A stretch of 63,071 bases of DNA from Bacteroidales bacterium (GCA_024400565.1 JAKSMQ010000008.1:1-63071); one strand, 5' to 3'; counted from the stretch's first letter, positions 25,305-34,795 are shown. Notes: a model not told the origin generated them from the sequence alone. Translations and numbers: made by a program.

Positions 25305-28300
25305 CTATGACACAAGTTCCTTGAGTCTTTCAATAGCGTCACGTATGCTTTTGGTCCTCTCTACCACTAGCGACAACCGTTCAGGAGTTTCTTTCAGCCT
25401 CGACTCTGTTGCATGATTTTGGGAAAACCGGATAACCTTCGTAAAATTGGGCGAGGTATAGAATGGACTTTGCTGGTTGCTGACCAGATGGCAGATCATC
25501 TTCTCTCCCTTGAGCACGAGTTTCTCTATGCCGAAATCCTTGGCCATCTGCCTGAGGGTAATGGTCTCGATAAGCTCTTCCGTTGCGCGGGGTATAGGTC
25601 CGAAACGGTCTATCAGACGGTTGCGGTATCGGTCCAGTTCCTCCTCGGTAGAGAGGGCGTTGAGCTCCTTGTAGAGCAGCAGACGCTCGGAGATGGACGT
25701 AACATAACTGTCTGGCAGCAGGACTTCCAGGTCGGTTTCTATCTGACATTCCTTGACATATTCCCTGCTTTCCTCCTGCTCGTGGGCAAAGAGTTCCTTG
25801 AAGTCGGACTCCTTCAGCTCTTCGATGGCCTCGTTGAGGATTTTCTGATACATCTCGTATCCTATCTCGCTAATGAATCCGCTCTGTTCTGCACCCAGTA
25901 TGTTGCCGGCCCCACGTATGTCGAGGTCGCGCATGGCAAGATTGAATCCGCTTCCTATCGTGCTGAACTCCTCGATGGCCTTGAGACGCTTGCTGGCCTC
26001 GTCGCTGAGCAGGCTGTAGGAGGGTATGAGCATATAGCAGAACGCCTTGCGGTTGCTGCGTCCCACTCGTCCGCGCATCTGATGGAGGTCGCTCAGACCG
26101 AACTGATGCGCGTTGTTGATAATCATCGTATTGGCATTGGAGATGTCGAGACCGTTCTCGATGATGGATGTTGCCACCAGCACGTCTATCTCGCCATCAA
26201 CAAACTGGAGGAGTATCTTCTCTACCGTCTTGCCGTCCATCTGTCCGTGAGCCATGGCTACCGTAGCGTCGGGGACCAGACGTTGCACAAGACCAGTCAT
26301 TTCGGGCAGATTCTCCACGCGGTTGCTCACAAAGAAGACCTGTCCTCCACGGGCCATCTCGTAGTGGATAGCGTCGCGGATAATCTCTTCGTCAAAGCTG
26401 CATATCTCGGTCTGAATGGGCTGTCGGTTGGGCGGAGGAGTCTGTATTACAGAGAGGTCGCGGGCACCCATGAGCGAGAACTGGAGCGTTCGGGGAATGG
26501 GGGTTGCCGTAAGGGTGAGACAGTCCACGTTGACCTTCATCTGACGTAGTTTCTCCTTGTGGCTTACGCCGAATTTCTGTTCTTCGTCGATGATAAGCAA
26601 TCCCAGGTCGTGGAATTTCACATCCTTGCCTGTTACGGCATGGGTGCCGATAATGATGTCGAGTTTGCCGTTTTCGAGGTCTGCCAGCAGCTTTTTCTTC
26701 TCCTTGGCGGTACGGAAACGATTGAGATAATCTATGTTGACCGGCATGCCCTTCAACCGCTCGCAGAAGGTGTTGTAATGCTGGAATGCAAGGATGGTAC
26801 TGGGCACAAGGACAGCCACCTGCTTCGAGTCGCATACGGCCTTGAAGGCGGCACGTATAGCCACCTCGGTCTTGCCGAATCCCACGTCGCCGCACACCAG
26901 TCTGTCCATCGGGATGACGCTTTCCATATCCCCCTTCACGTCGAGGGTTGCCTTCGACTGGTCGGGAGTATCCTCGTAGAGGAAACTGGCTTCCAGCTCG
27001 TTCTGCAGAGAGCTGTCGGGACTGAAGGCGAAACCCTTGCTGGCCTTGCGCTTGGCATAGAGCGCTATCAGATCCTTGGCAATATCCTTTACCTGGCGCT
27101 TGGTCTTCTGCTTGAGGGCCTGCCATTGGCTGCTGCCCAGCCTGTGCATGGTGGGCGGCACGCCGTCCTTGCCCACATATCGGCTTATCTTATGCAGACC
27201 GTGGATGGAGATATAGAGCGTATCGTTGTTCTTGTAGGTGAGACGGATAACCTCCTGCTGACGGCCGTTGTTGGTCACCTTTTCCAATCCGCTGAACCGG
27301 CCTACGCCATAGTCGATATGGGTCACATAGTCGCCCGGCTTGAGTTCAAACAGCTCCTTGAGTGTCAGCGCCTCGTGGTTGTGACTCATGTCGCGGACGG
27401 TATATTTGTAGTAGCGTTCAAAGATCTCGTGATCGGTATAGCAGAGAATCTTCTCCTGGTGGTCGATAAAGCCATGATGGAGCGACAGCTCGATGGTGGT
27501 CTCCTGGATGGCCGACTGGCTGGTGATATTGCCCTCGCCCATGGCCTCGAATATCTTGTCGAGTCTGCGTCGTTGCTGTTCGTTGCTTGTGCAGATAATG
27601 AGCCGGTAGCCCTTCTCGGCATAGCTGTCGAGACTCTGGCGCAGCATGTCGAACTGCTTGTTGAACACGGGTTGCAGCTCGCTCTTGCCCTCAAAAGAGA
27701 CCGACTTGTTGAAGAACACCGAATTTCCGATTTCCACCACCGTACATTCCATCAACTGTTTAAGAAACTCGTTGGCCGTGCTGTAGAGCACATTGGGAGC
27801 CGAGGGCCTCAGGGTCGAGGGGATATTGGGATCAATCTTGTCGTATTCGCTCCGTGCCACGGCAAAACTGCGTTCTATGGTCTCGCTGGTATGCATCAGC
27901 CCGTGGGTCCATACCACGTCGTATGCGCCGAAATACTCGAGCAGATTCACCCTCTCTTCGTGCTCCGCCTCGTCGGGTTCGCTCTTCAGCGATTTGCCGA
28001 GAATGCGACGTTCTTCGGCCTCCATATCCCTGTTGCGCTTGCGTTCCAGGTTGGGAATGATGGTAATGCTGTTGTGTTGCTTGAGCGAGAGCTGGCTTAC
28101 GGGGTCAAAGGTACGCAGGGAGTCGATCTCCTCGTCAAAGAACTCTATACGGTAGGGATTCTCGTTGGCATAGGAGAAGACGTCGATGATACCGCCTCTC
28201 ACGGCATACTGACCTGGTTCTACAACAAAATCCACCCTTTCAAAGCCATACTCCATCAGCACATCGATCACGAAATCGGCCGTCAGCCTGGCTCCCTTGC

Positions 28301-28748
28301 TTATCTGAAGGGTGTTGCGGGCAAGTGTCTTCGACGAGATTACCTTCTCGCACAGGGCTTCGGCATAGGTCACCACTATCAGTTTTCGGCCTGCAGCCAG
28401 CTGTTTTACGACCTCGCTCCGCTGGAGTATGTTGGCATTGTCGGTATCTTCGTGCTGATAAGGCTTACGGTAGGAGGAAGGAAAGAGCAGGGCACGCTTC
28501 TGGTCAATCTCGTAAAACTGTTCTCCCATCAGGTTCTCGATATCATTGAGCATATAGAGCGCATCTTCCTTCGAAGCAGCAATAAAGAGATGACAGCGGT
28601 CGGGAGTAGCCATAGCCGTAGCAGCCCCCGTCAGCGAGGGGAGAGAGCCCGTAAGTCCGGTAAGATGAAGGCGATTCTTATTGTCTCCCAGAGCTTTTAC
28701 AAGTTGTCCGGTCAGTCGGGAATCGCGATATAGATCAAGAAGCGTCAT
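25305..28748 (-). CDS. mfd: Transcription-repair coupling factor
   Basis: DNA translocase that removes RNA polymerase stalled at lesions and recruits UvrA. The 1147-aa protein has the UvrB-like N-terminal module (YQHEDTDNANILQRSEV, RGGIIDVFSYANENPYRIEFF), the RNA-polymerase-interacting CarD-like domain (GDYVTHIDYGVGRFSGLEK), SF2 helicase motifs (GDVGFGKTEVAIRAA, LIIDEEQKFGVSHKE, TLTATPIPRTLQ, ATSIIENGLDISNANT, HQMRGRVGRS) and the TRCF C-terminal domain. Length is normal. It is divergent from porX across 166 nt. Confidence 0.96.
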   Translation of the reverse strand: MTLLDLYRDSRLTGQLVKALGDNKNRLHLTGLTGSLPSLTGAATAMATPDRCHLFIAASKEDALYMLNDIENLMGEQFYEIDQKRALLFPSSYRKPYQHEDTDNANILQRSEVVKQLAAGRKLIVVTYAEALCEKVISSKTLARNTLQISKGARLTADFVIDVLMEYGFERVDFVVEPGQYAVRGGIIDVFSYANENPYRIEFFDEEIDSLRTFDPVSQLSLKQHNSITIIPNLERKRNRDMEAEERRILGKSLKSEPDEAEHEERVNLLEYFGAYDVVWTHGLMHTSETIERSFAVARSEYDKIDPNIPSTLRPSAPNVLYSTANEFLKQLMECTVVEIGNSVFFNKSVSFEGKSELQPVFNKQFDMLRQSLDSYAEKGYRLIICTSNEQQRRRLDKIFEAMGEGNITSQSAIQETTIELSLHHGFIDHQEKILCYTDHEIFERYYKYTVRDMSHNHEALTLKELFELKPGDYVTHIDYGVGRFSGLEKVTNNGRQQEVIRLTYKNNDTLYISIHGLHKISRYVGKDGVPPTMHRLGSSQWQALKQKTKRQVKDIAKDLIALYAKRKASKGFAFSPDSSLQNELEASFLYEDTPDQSKATLDVKGDMESVIPMDRLVCGDVGFGKTEVAIRAAFKAVCDSKQVAVLVPSTILAFQHYNTFCERLKGMPVNIDYLNRFRTAKEKKKLLADLENGKLDIIIGTHAVTGKDVKFHDLGLLIIDEEQKFGVSHKEKLRQMKVNVDCLTLTATPIPRTLQFSLMGARDLSVIQTPPPNRQPIQTEICSFDEEIIRDAIHYEMARGGQVFFVSNRVENLPEMTGLVQRLVPDATVAMAHGQMDGKTVEKILLQFVDGEIDVLVATSIIENGLDISNANTMIINNAHQFGLSDLHQMRGRVGRSNRKAFCYMLIPSYSLLSDEASKRLKAIEEFSTIGSGFNLAMRDLDIRGAGNILGAEQSGFISEIGYEMYQKILNEAIEELKESDFKELFAHEQEESREYVKECQIETDLEVLLPDSYVTSISERLLLYKELNALSTEEELDRYRNRLIDRFGPIPRATEELIETITLRQMAKDFGIEKLVLKGEKMICHLVSNQQSPFYTSPNFTKVIRFSQNHATESRLKETPERLSLVVERTKSIRDAIERLKELVS

Positions 28749-28914
28749 TGGCCTTTCGTTTCAAACATAATTAATAACGTCGATTTATAATTAATATTGC
28801 ATTCCGTTCATCAATCAGAACTGATTTAACTTGTCTGCAAATGGTTAAATATTCTCAATACGGCAATAAAAAAGAGCCGGAGTGCGTTATAATAAGAAAA
28901 AAAACGCTTTTACT

Positions 28915-30465
28915 ATGGATTCTATCACCATTCTCTGGGCCGACGACGAAATCGAACTCCTCAAACCCCACATTCTTTTCCTCGAAGAGAAAGGCTACGA
29001 AGTCATTCCTGTAACCTCTGGCGTAGAGGCAATCGAAGAAATGGAAGAGCAGCCCGTCGACCTGGTATTTCTCGACGAAAACATGCCCGGTCTCAGTGGC
29101 CTCGACACGCTTCCCATCATCAAGGAGAAATACCCTCAGGTTCCGGTGATAATGATCACCAAGAGCGAAGAGGAGCACATCATGGACGAGGCCCTGGGCA
29201 GCAAGATCTCCGACTATCTCATCAAGCCCGTCAACCCCAAGCAGATACTCCTTTCGGTAAAGAAACACACCGAAGCCCGCCGTCTGGTGAGCGAGAAATC
29301 GACCTCGAGCTACCAGCAGCAGTTCCGCGAGATTGCCATGCGCATGGGCGAGACCCGAAGCGCCGAAGAATGGGCCGATCTCTATCGCAAGCTCGTTTAC
29401 TGGGACATCGAGCTCACATCGAGCGAAGACGACAACATCCACGACATCTTCCGTTCGCAGAAACAGGAGGCCAACCAGCAGTTCTGCCGCTTCTTCGAGC
29501 GCAACTACATAGACTGGATAGGCGGCAGGGACGAGAAGCCCCTCATGTCGCACACCGTGCTCAAAGAGAAACTCTTCCCCCTGCTCGAGGAAGACAAACC
29601 CACCTTCCTCCTTGTTATCGACAATTTCCGCTACGACCAGTGGAAATATCTCCAGCCCACCATAGAGCAATACCTGCGTACAGAGCAGGACAATATCTTC
29701 TTCTCCATCATCCCCACTACCACCCAGTTTGCCCGCAATTCGATGTTCGGAGGCCTGATGCCGGGCGAAATTGAGCGCAAATATCCCCAATATTGGGTCA
29801 ACGAGGACGAAGAAGGCTACAAGAACCAGTACGAAAGTGAGCTCCTGACCGAGAATCTGCGCCGCCACGGACTCAACATCCGCACCTCCTACAGCAAGGT
29901 GCTGAACGCCCAGTTCGGCCACAAACTGCTCGACCAGGTGCCCAATATGATGCAAAACCGGCTCAATGTGATAGTCTACAACTTCATCGACATGCTTTCC
30001 CATGCCCGAACAGACTCCAACATTGTCCGCGAGCTGGCTGCCGACGAGCAGGCCTACCGTTCGGTAACCCTATCCTGGCTCGAACACTCTCCTCTCCTCG
30101 AGATGATCAAAGACCTCAGCGAAAGGGATGTAAACGTGGTTATTACCACCGACCACGGCTCCACCCGCGTCTCCTCTCCCGTCAAGGTGAAAGGAGACAA
30201 GGAGGTCAGCGTCAACCTCCGCTACAAACAGGGCAGACTGCTCGACTACAACGCCAAGGAGGTCTTTGCCGTCAAGGACCCCGCCTCGCTGTTTCTTCCC
30301 AGACGCCACATCACATCGCCCTATATCTTTGCCCACGAAGACGGATTCTTTGTCTATCCCAACAATCAGAATCAATATACCGCCTACTACATGAACACCT
30401 TCCAGCATGGCGGCATCTCCATGGAGGAGATTATGATTCCCTTTATCATCCTGGGCAAGAAATAA
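28915..30465 (+). CDS. porX: Type IX secretion response regulator PorX (PglZ domain)
   Basis: Response regulator of 516 aa that controls type IX secretion genes with PorY and an ECF sigma factor in Porphyromonas. The receiver domain has the acidic pair in WADDE (residues 8-12), the phospho-acceptor Asp54 in VFLDENMPG and a Lys in MITKSEEEH. The second half is an alkaline-phosphatase-fold PglZ domain (VIDNFRYDQW, SIIPTTTQFARNSMFGG, YNFIDMLSHARTD, VITTDHGSTRV). Length matches PorX. I chose the ATG at 28915 (MDSITILWADDE); a GTG 11 codons upstream adds a Lys-rich tail not expected in the family. Confidence 0.94.
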   Translation: MDSITILWADDEIELLKPHILFLEEKGYEVIPVTSGVEAIEEMEEQPVDLVFLDENMPGLSGLDTLPIIKEKYPQVPVIMITKSEEEHIMDEALGSKISDYLIKPVNPKQILLSVKKHTEARRLVSEKSTSSYQQQFREIAMRMGETRSAEEWADLYRKLVYWDIELTSSEDDNIHDIFRSQKQEANQQFCRFFERNYIDWIGGRDEKPLMSHTVLKEKLFPLLEEDKPTFLLVIDNFRYDQWKYLQPTIEQYLRTEQDNIFFSIIPTTTQFARNSMFGGLMPGEIERKYPQYWVNEDEEGYKNQYESELLTENLRRHGLNIRTSYSKVLNAQFGHKLLDQVPNMMQNRLNVIVYNFIDMLSHARTDSNIVRELAADEQAYRSVTLSWLEHSPLLEMIKDLSERDVNVVITTDHGSTRVSSPVKVKGDKEVSVNLRYKQGRLLDYNAKEVFAVKDPASLFLPRRHITSPYIFAHEDGFFVYPNNQNQYTAYYMNTFQHGGISMEEIMIPFIILGKK

Positions 30466-30499
30466 CCCTCCCTGTTCCTTTTTCATCATCAGCCAAACG

Positions 30500-30530
30500 G
30501 CCAGGACAGAAATCCTGGCTGTTTTCTTTC
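30500..30530 (+). terminator. Terminator after porX
   Basis: GCCAGGA pairs with TCCTGGC around GCAGAAA-like loop bases and is followed by TGTTTTCTTT. It lies about 35 nt after the porX stop. Confidence 0.8.
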
Positions 30531-30741
30531 CCCTTTTTCCAAACAAGAAAAAGAGACCTTCTAAGGAACTTCTACACCCCCGTCCTACCCTTTTACCACA
30601 CACAAAGAGAAAAGGGGGTTATGGCCCGTTTCTGAGGCTTTGGCAGGCATTGGGACTGATAGTTGGATTGACCACGGGCTATTCGTCTGTCGCATATCTT
30701 CACCCCTATAAAGGCAAAAAATTGCTGTCTGCAGATGGCCA

Positions 30742-31002
30742 TTACAATAACGTACAATTAACCCCTGTTACCCCCAGATTTGCCAACGGGAGGGCCATTC
30801 TGACGCATACTCCCTTCCGATTCGGGTAGGAATGATGAAATTCTACTCCGCTCATATGGGCGCCAAGTATGGGGAAAATCATCGGAACTAGGGGTTCGTG
30901 CATGTCTTTTGAGGTCTGTGAGAGCACTAATTTGATACAATCTGTGCCTCTGCCGAGCTCTGGCATCTTAGGAGGTTGGGGTTTGGTAATGTCGTATTTC
31001 AT
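30742..31002 (-). CDS. Small hypothetical ORF, cassette copy A
   Basis: Open frame of 86 aa from the Met that begins MKYDITKPQPPKMPELGRG (31002); a longer start at 31032 is possible. No family recognised. It is listed because the DNA from just upstream of this Met through LSQTSKD aligns without gaps to copy B at 31576 and, over a shorter part, to copy C at about 31950. In copy B the Met codon is ATA and a stop interrupts the frame. The start follows a hairpin with repeat arms (31042-31188). It may be a real short gene or a decaying repeat. Confidence 0.35.
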   Translation of the reverse strand: MKYDITKPQPPKMPELGRGTDCIKLVLSQTSKDMHEPLVPMIFPILGAHMSGVEFHHSYPNRKGVCVRMALPLANLGVTGVNCTLL

Positions 31003-31041
31003 TGTTGTTGTGCTTTTTAGAAAAAAATTCATCCTTTGAAT

Positions 31042-31188
31042 CTATCAGCTATCAGTTCTATCAGTTGTTTTTTTGAGGGTATCAAATTCTTCATAACCTA
31101 TATATATATTTAATTATTAATTAGTTATAGAATATATAAAGAGATGTGTGATACATTTTTTTTAACTGATAGAACTGATAACTGATAG
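31042..31188. repeat. Hairpin with repeat arms and AT-rich core, copy A
   Basis: Left arm 31042-31066 is built of TATCAG units (7-9 bp apart) and right arm 31163-31188 of CTGATA units; the arms are almost perfectly complementary over about 25 bp. Between them lies an AT-rich core (around 31109-31139) that contains TTAATTAGTTATA. The same core occurs in copy B with different arms. Confidence 0.85.
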
Positions 31189-31214
31189 AAATGTATTTCT
31201 AATTTGATTTGAAG

Positions 31215-31576
31215 TCTTACTTCTCTCTGAGGCATTCAATAGCTAGGGGAACTCGTCGTAGGGGAATAACTTAAATGAAATCTTCTTGTAAGGATGTTGA
31301 CCTATATCCGGACAATCAAAATCCGTCTTTGTCTTGTGCAAAATCCCAGGTTGAACTATTAGAATTCCCCACTACCTGGTCGGTTTGGGCAACTTCTTCT
31401 GCAAAATTGGAATCATAGTCCGTAAACGAATACCCTTCCATAATGGGGAACAGCACAAGGATTTTGAGCCTAAAGGGGTCTTTCGAGGTCCTTGAGAGCA
31501 TCCATTTGAGGCATTTTTTGCCCCTACTGAGCTAATGCTTCTTAGGGAAAATTGGGTAAGTGTTGTCGTATTCTAT
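31215..31576 (-). pseudogene. Small ORF, cassette copy B (broken)
   Basis: It aligns with copy A from its start position (ATA instead of ATG at 31574-31576) through MLSRTSKDPF. An in-frame TAG breaks it 14 codons in, and the last recognisable part (IECLREK then stop, near 31218-31240) matches the end of copy C but appears to be in another frame. Unknown family. Confidence 0.5.
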
Positions 31577-31615
31577 TGGTTTGTTGCTTTTTAGGGAAAT
31601 TTGACTGGGCGATTT

Positions 31616-31749
31616 CCGACAACAGACAACCGACAATTACTTTTTGCGAGGTGCAACCAGCACCTCTGGATTGTATATATACTTAATAATTAATTAGTTA
31701 TATAGGGGTTGTCAATGCATTTTTTTTATTGTCTGTTGTCTGTTGTCGG
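31616..31749. repeat. Hairpin with repeat arms and AT-rich core, copy B
   Basis: Left arm 31616-31637 is three GACAAC units at 7-bp spacing and right arm 31728-31749 is three TGTCTGT-type units. The 22-bp arms are complementary with one mismatch. The enclosed core (around 31672-31702) contains TTAATTAGTTATA as in copy A, and both copies have a T8 run directly before the right arm. Confidence 0.85.
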
Positions 31750-31803
31750 ATTCTCTTTTTTCTATAAAGTCATAACAGAGTAGTGCAGAGACATTTGGAA
31801 ACC

Positions 31804-32082
31804 CTACTTCTCTCCGAGGCATTCGAAAGCGTGAAGGAGAGGGTTGATGGGTTCGTGGATATAATTATTCTCTACGAAGCATGATAGGGTTTGTATTTGA
31901 TATTCCGGCTTAGGGAATATGCCAGAGAGAGGACGTTCTGACTTCCTAGAGAGCATACAGGTAGCACGCTGATAAGCTAAACGACTCGTTTTCGGCACGC
32001 TTAGCAATTGCAAGGTGCTGTCTGTATGCTGTCTGTATGCTGTCTGTGTGCTGTCTAGAATCCGTATCGGATTGGAAATCAT
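31804..32082 (-). CDS. Small hypothetical ORF, cassette copy C
   Basis: Open frame of up to 92 aa. The likely conserved part is CMLSRKSERPL through HAFECLGEK at the C-terminus, which matches MLSRTSKDPF and IECLREK in copy B. The N-terminal part of the frame covers the 11-bp repeats at 32016-32059 and may not be translated; no confident start can be chosen. No known domain. Low confidence as a real gene. Confidence 0.3.
   Translation of the reverse strand: MISNPIRILDSTQTAYRQHTDSTLQLLSVPKTSRLAYQRATCMLSRKSERPLSGIFPKPEYQIQTLSCFVENNYIHEPINPLLHAFECLGEK
31944..32059. repeat. 11-bp tandem repeats with partial inverted arm, copy C
   Basis: Four units TGCTGTCTGTA, TGCTGTCTGTA, TGCTGTCTGTG and TGCTGTCTAGA fill 32016-32059 exactly at 11-bp spacing. 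An inverse arm (AGCATACAGGTAGCACGC) lies at about 31952-31969. The AT-rich core of copies A and B is absent. Confidence 0.8.
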
Positions 32083-32099
32083 TCCTTCCGTGGCTCTCT

Positions 32100-32640
32100 C
32101 ATGCGTATGGATGGTCCTAACCGATGGCTCCTATACCCCGAAATTTGCAAAAAGCAAGCGTTCTCGGATGCTCTTGCAGGGCCTGTTCACGATTCCCGAT
32201 ATGAAAAAGAGGCTTTCGTTTCCCACGCCAATCGGGGTGATTAAGAAGCTTTTGAGAGCGGGGGAGAAACATTCCTTCCCACTCTCTCCCAAGTTGTCCC
32301 CCGACGCGGGGAAATGTTTGTATCTTTGCAAAGTCTTTCGGGCGGGAATCCTCGCAAGGCGGAGAAGTCGGGCTGATATTGTTCAAACGGCCGTGAATGA
32401 TAGAAGCGATGCGCAACCGGCAAATCCACCTTCAAAAGGCTTCCGGAAGAAAGACGAAACGAGCCCTCCTCTCTCGAAAAAAAGGGAAAACACAACCGCC
32501 GGGCCGGCAAGACCTTTTTGACAGCCGAAACCTCCGACCCGCGAAAAGAAAGAAAAACTTCGGCAAACTGGGAATAGGAATCTCTCCCTCACAATCTGCG
32601 GCGGCTGCAGTCCCCGAGAATAAAGCCCCGACTTAGCCAA
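32100..32640. other. GC-rich stretch without a confident gene
   Basis: Overlapping frames exist on both strands but none has a recognisable domain or start signal. A plus-strand -7 element TATCTTTGC lies at 32321-32329, just after a CCCCGACGCGGGG hairpin, but the nearest TTG is 24 nt upstream. It could yield a noncoding RNA; I see no terminator for it. Confidence 0.3.
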
Positions 32641-32685
32641 CGACCACGGGCTGACATCCAAGGGGAGTGACATAAGGGAGAAAGA

Positions 32686-32717
32686 AAAAAAAATCCCCAC
32701 CACCAGGGCAGGGATTT
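32686..32717 (-). terminator. Terminator of dsbD
   Basis: AAATCCC pairs with GGGGATTT around an 11-nt loop and is followed by nine T on the minus strand. Confidence 0.8.
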
Positions 32718-32743
32718 AGTATTAGGAATGAAAGTATGCTGGC

Positions 32744-34795
32744 TTATCTGGACTTGTAAGTAGCAATACCTTCCTGGAGGAACTCAACGAATTTGCTGGC
32801 ATCTCTCTGATACTTGAAGTTCTCTTTGGTCATCACATTTTCGTCGCAGTCCATAATCACATAGTAAGGCTGGGCGTTGTTGTTGAACTTCTTGATCTGA
32901 TAGTTGAGATTGCGCTTGCCGAGGGTCTTGATAACACGGTCGCCGTCGGTCACCCACTCTTCTTCGGGGAGGTCGATGCTGTTCATGTCGGCATAGAGGG
33001 CTACCATAACGAATTCTTCGTTGAGGAGTTTCTTGGCAGCGGGGTCGGTCCATACGCTCTGTTCCATCTCGCGGCAGTTGGCGCAGTTGCGGCCGGTGAA
33101 GTCGATGAAGATGGGTTTGCCTTCCTTCTTGGCATAGGCCTTGGCCTCTTCGAGGTCGTAGAAGCCTTCGAAACCGGTAGGCATGTGGAGCTTGTCGGCA
33201 TGCTTGCGGTCGGCGGGCAATTTGCCTTCAAACTGAACGGTACTTCCGCCCTGGCCGGCATTCTCTACTACGAGACGCTCGATGTTGAAATCCTGGGTAT
33301 CCATGGGGGGAATGTAACCGGAGAGACCCTTGAGGGGAGCACCCCAGAGACCGGGAATCATATACACTACGAATGCGAAATCAAGGATGGCAAGGAAGAG
33401 ACGTACAACGCCGATTTCCTTAACCTCTTCGTCGCCGTGGAAGCTGAGTTTGCCGAGGAGGTAGAATCCGAGGAGAGCAAAGATTACAATCCAGAGGGCA
33501 AGGTAGATCTCGCGGTCGAGGAGATGCCAGGTGCAGTACTGGTCGGCCATGGAGAGGAATTTGAGACCGAATGCGAGCTCGAGGAATGCAAAGGATACCT
33601 TAACGGTGTTGAGCCAGCCACCCGACTTCATGTTCTTGAGGAATGAGGGGAAGAAGGCAAGGAGGGTGAAGGGCAATGCAAATCCGATACCGAATCCGAG
33701 CATGGTGAGGAGGGATACGAACTGGTTGTCGGTGCTGGTGGCCAGGGTGGCAAGAGCGCCGCCGATGATAGGACCGGTGCAGCTGAAGGATACCAGTACG
33801 GTGGTGAGAGCGATGAAGAAGGGAGCGAAGAATCCGCCCTTGTCGGCCTGCTCGTCGCTGGCGTTGATCCACTTCTCGGGCATCTTGATCTCGAACAATC
33901 CGAAGAAGGAGAGGGAGAATACGAGGAAGATGATGAAGAAGATGACATTGGGCACCCAGTGGGTAGCAATGAAGTTGAGGGTCTCGGGTCCGAAGAGGAG
34001 GGTGAGCACGAGTCCCAATACGGCAAAGAGACCGATGATACTGAGACCGAAAATCATAGCCTGGCGGCGGTTCTTGCGTTTGTTGCCGCTGCTGTGCATG
34101 AAGAAGTTAACGGTCATAGGAATCATGGGGAATACGCAGGGGGTGAACATGGTTGCAATACCGCCTGCAAGGGCAATGAGGAAGATGACGAGCATATTGT
34201 CCGATTTCTCGTTCTCGTCGCCGTCATTGTCGGTTACATCGTCGGGAGTGGTAGCTACCTTGGCAACATCTTCGCCTTCGTCCATAACGTCATCCTCAGC
34301 CTGAGCGGTGTCGGCTACGGCAGAGGTGTCGGCTTCGCCGTCCATGGGGCCGAGATTGAAGCTGAAGGGCTTGTCGTCGGGAGGAATGCAGCTGCCGTCG
34401 TTGCACATCTGATAGCTCAGACTGCCCTTGACAACGGTGGGCTTGTCGCTGAGTTTCTTGACACGCTGGCGGAAGGTACAGGTGCCGCTGAACGAACGTA
34501 CTTTGCAGGAGAAGGTCGAATCGAACTCCTCATGATAGCGGGGCTCTACTACCTTGCCGATAAGCTTGTAGTGGGGACCGTTCTCAAACTCGAAGGCAAG
34601 AGCAATGGGACCCATAGGGTCGGTATACTGCGAGTAGAGGTGCCAGCCGGCATCTATCCTCACGATAAAGGTGAGCTCGGCCTCGTTGTTGGGGAGGTCT
34701 TTTACCTTGTAAGACCAGTGTGCGGGGTCTTGCAACTGAGCAAAAGAGACAATGCTAATTGCTGCAAAAAGCAACAGAGTCAGTAGTTTTCTCAT
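32744..34795 (-). CDS. dsbD: Thiol:disulfide interchange protein DsbD
   Basis: Carries electrons from cytosolic thioredoxin across the inner membrane to periplasmic reductants. The 683-aa protein has a signal peptide (MRKLLTLLLFAAISIVSFAQ), an N-terminal DsbD-alpha/DUF255-like domain with Cys in YQMCNDGSCIPPD, an acidic linker, eight or so membrane segments starting IFLIALAGGIATMFTPCVFPMI (Cys in TPCVFPM) with a second Cys in FSCTGPIIGG, and a C-terminal thioredoxin domain with CANC in TGRNCANCREME. All three redox pairs are present. It is a single-gene unit with promoter and terminator. Confidence 0.95.
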   Translation of the reverse strand: MRKLLTLLLFAAISIVSFAQLQDPAHWSYKVKDLPNNEAELTFIVRIDAGWHLYSQYTDPMGPIALAFEFENGPHYKLIGKVVEPRYHEEFDSTFSCKVRSFSGTCTFRQRVKKLSDKPTVVKGSLSYQMCNDGSCIPPDDKPFSFNLGPMDGEADTSAVADTAQAEDDVMDEGEDVAKVATTPDDVTDNDGDENEKSDNMLVIFLIALAGGIATMFTPCVFPMIPMTVNFFMHSSGNKRKNRRQAMIFGLSIIGLFAVLGLVLTLLFGPETLNFIATHWVPNVIFFIIFLVFSLSFFGLFEIKMPEKWINASDEQADKGGFFAPFFIALTTVLVSFSCTGPIIGGALATLATSTDNQFVSLLTMLGFGIGFALPFTLLAFFPSFLKNMKSGGWLNTVKVSFAFLELAFGLKFLSMADQYCTWHLLDREIYLALWIVIFALLGFYLLGKLSFHGDEEVKEIGVVRLFLAILDFAFVVYMIPGLWGAPLKGLSGYIPPMDTQDFNIERLVVENAGQGGSTVQFEGKLPADRKHADKLHMPTGFEGFYDLEEAKAYAKKEGKPIFIDFTGRNCANCREMEQSVWTDPAAKKLLNEEFVMVALYADMNSIDLPEEEWVTDGDRVIKTLGKRNLNYQIKKFNNNAQPYYVIMDCDENVMTKENFKYQRDASKFVEFLQEGIATYKSR

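Noticed and set aside
26559..28733. A 724-aa open frame antisense to mfd
   Set aside because: mfd motifs are complete on the minus strand. The plus frame shows no domain or start signal and mirrors mfd codon use.
32117..32510. Overlapping minus-strand frames of 66-99 aa in the GC-rich stretch
   Set aside because: Several frames overlap, none has a domain, signal peptide or start signal; treated as noncoding.
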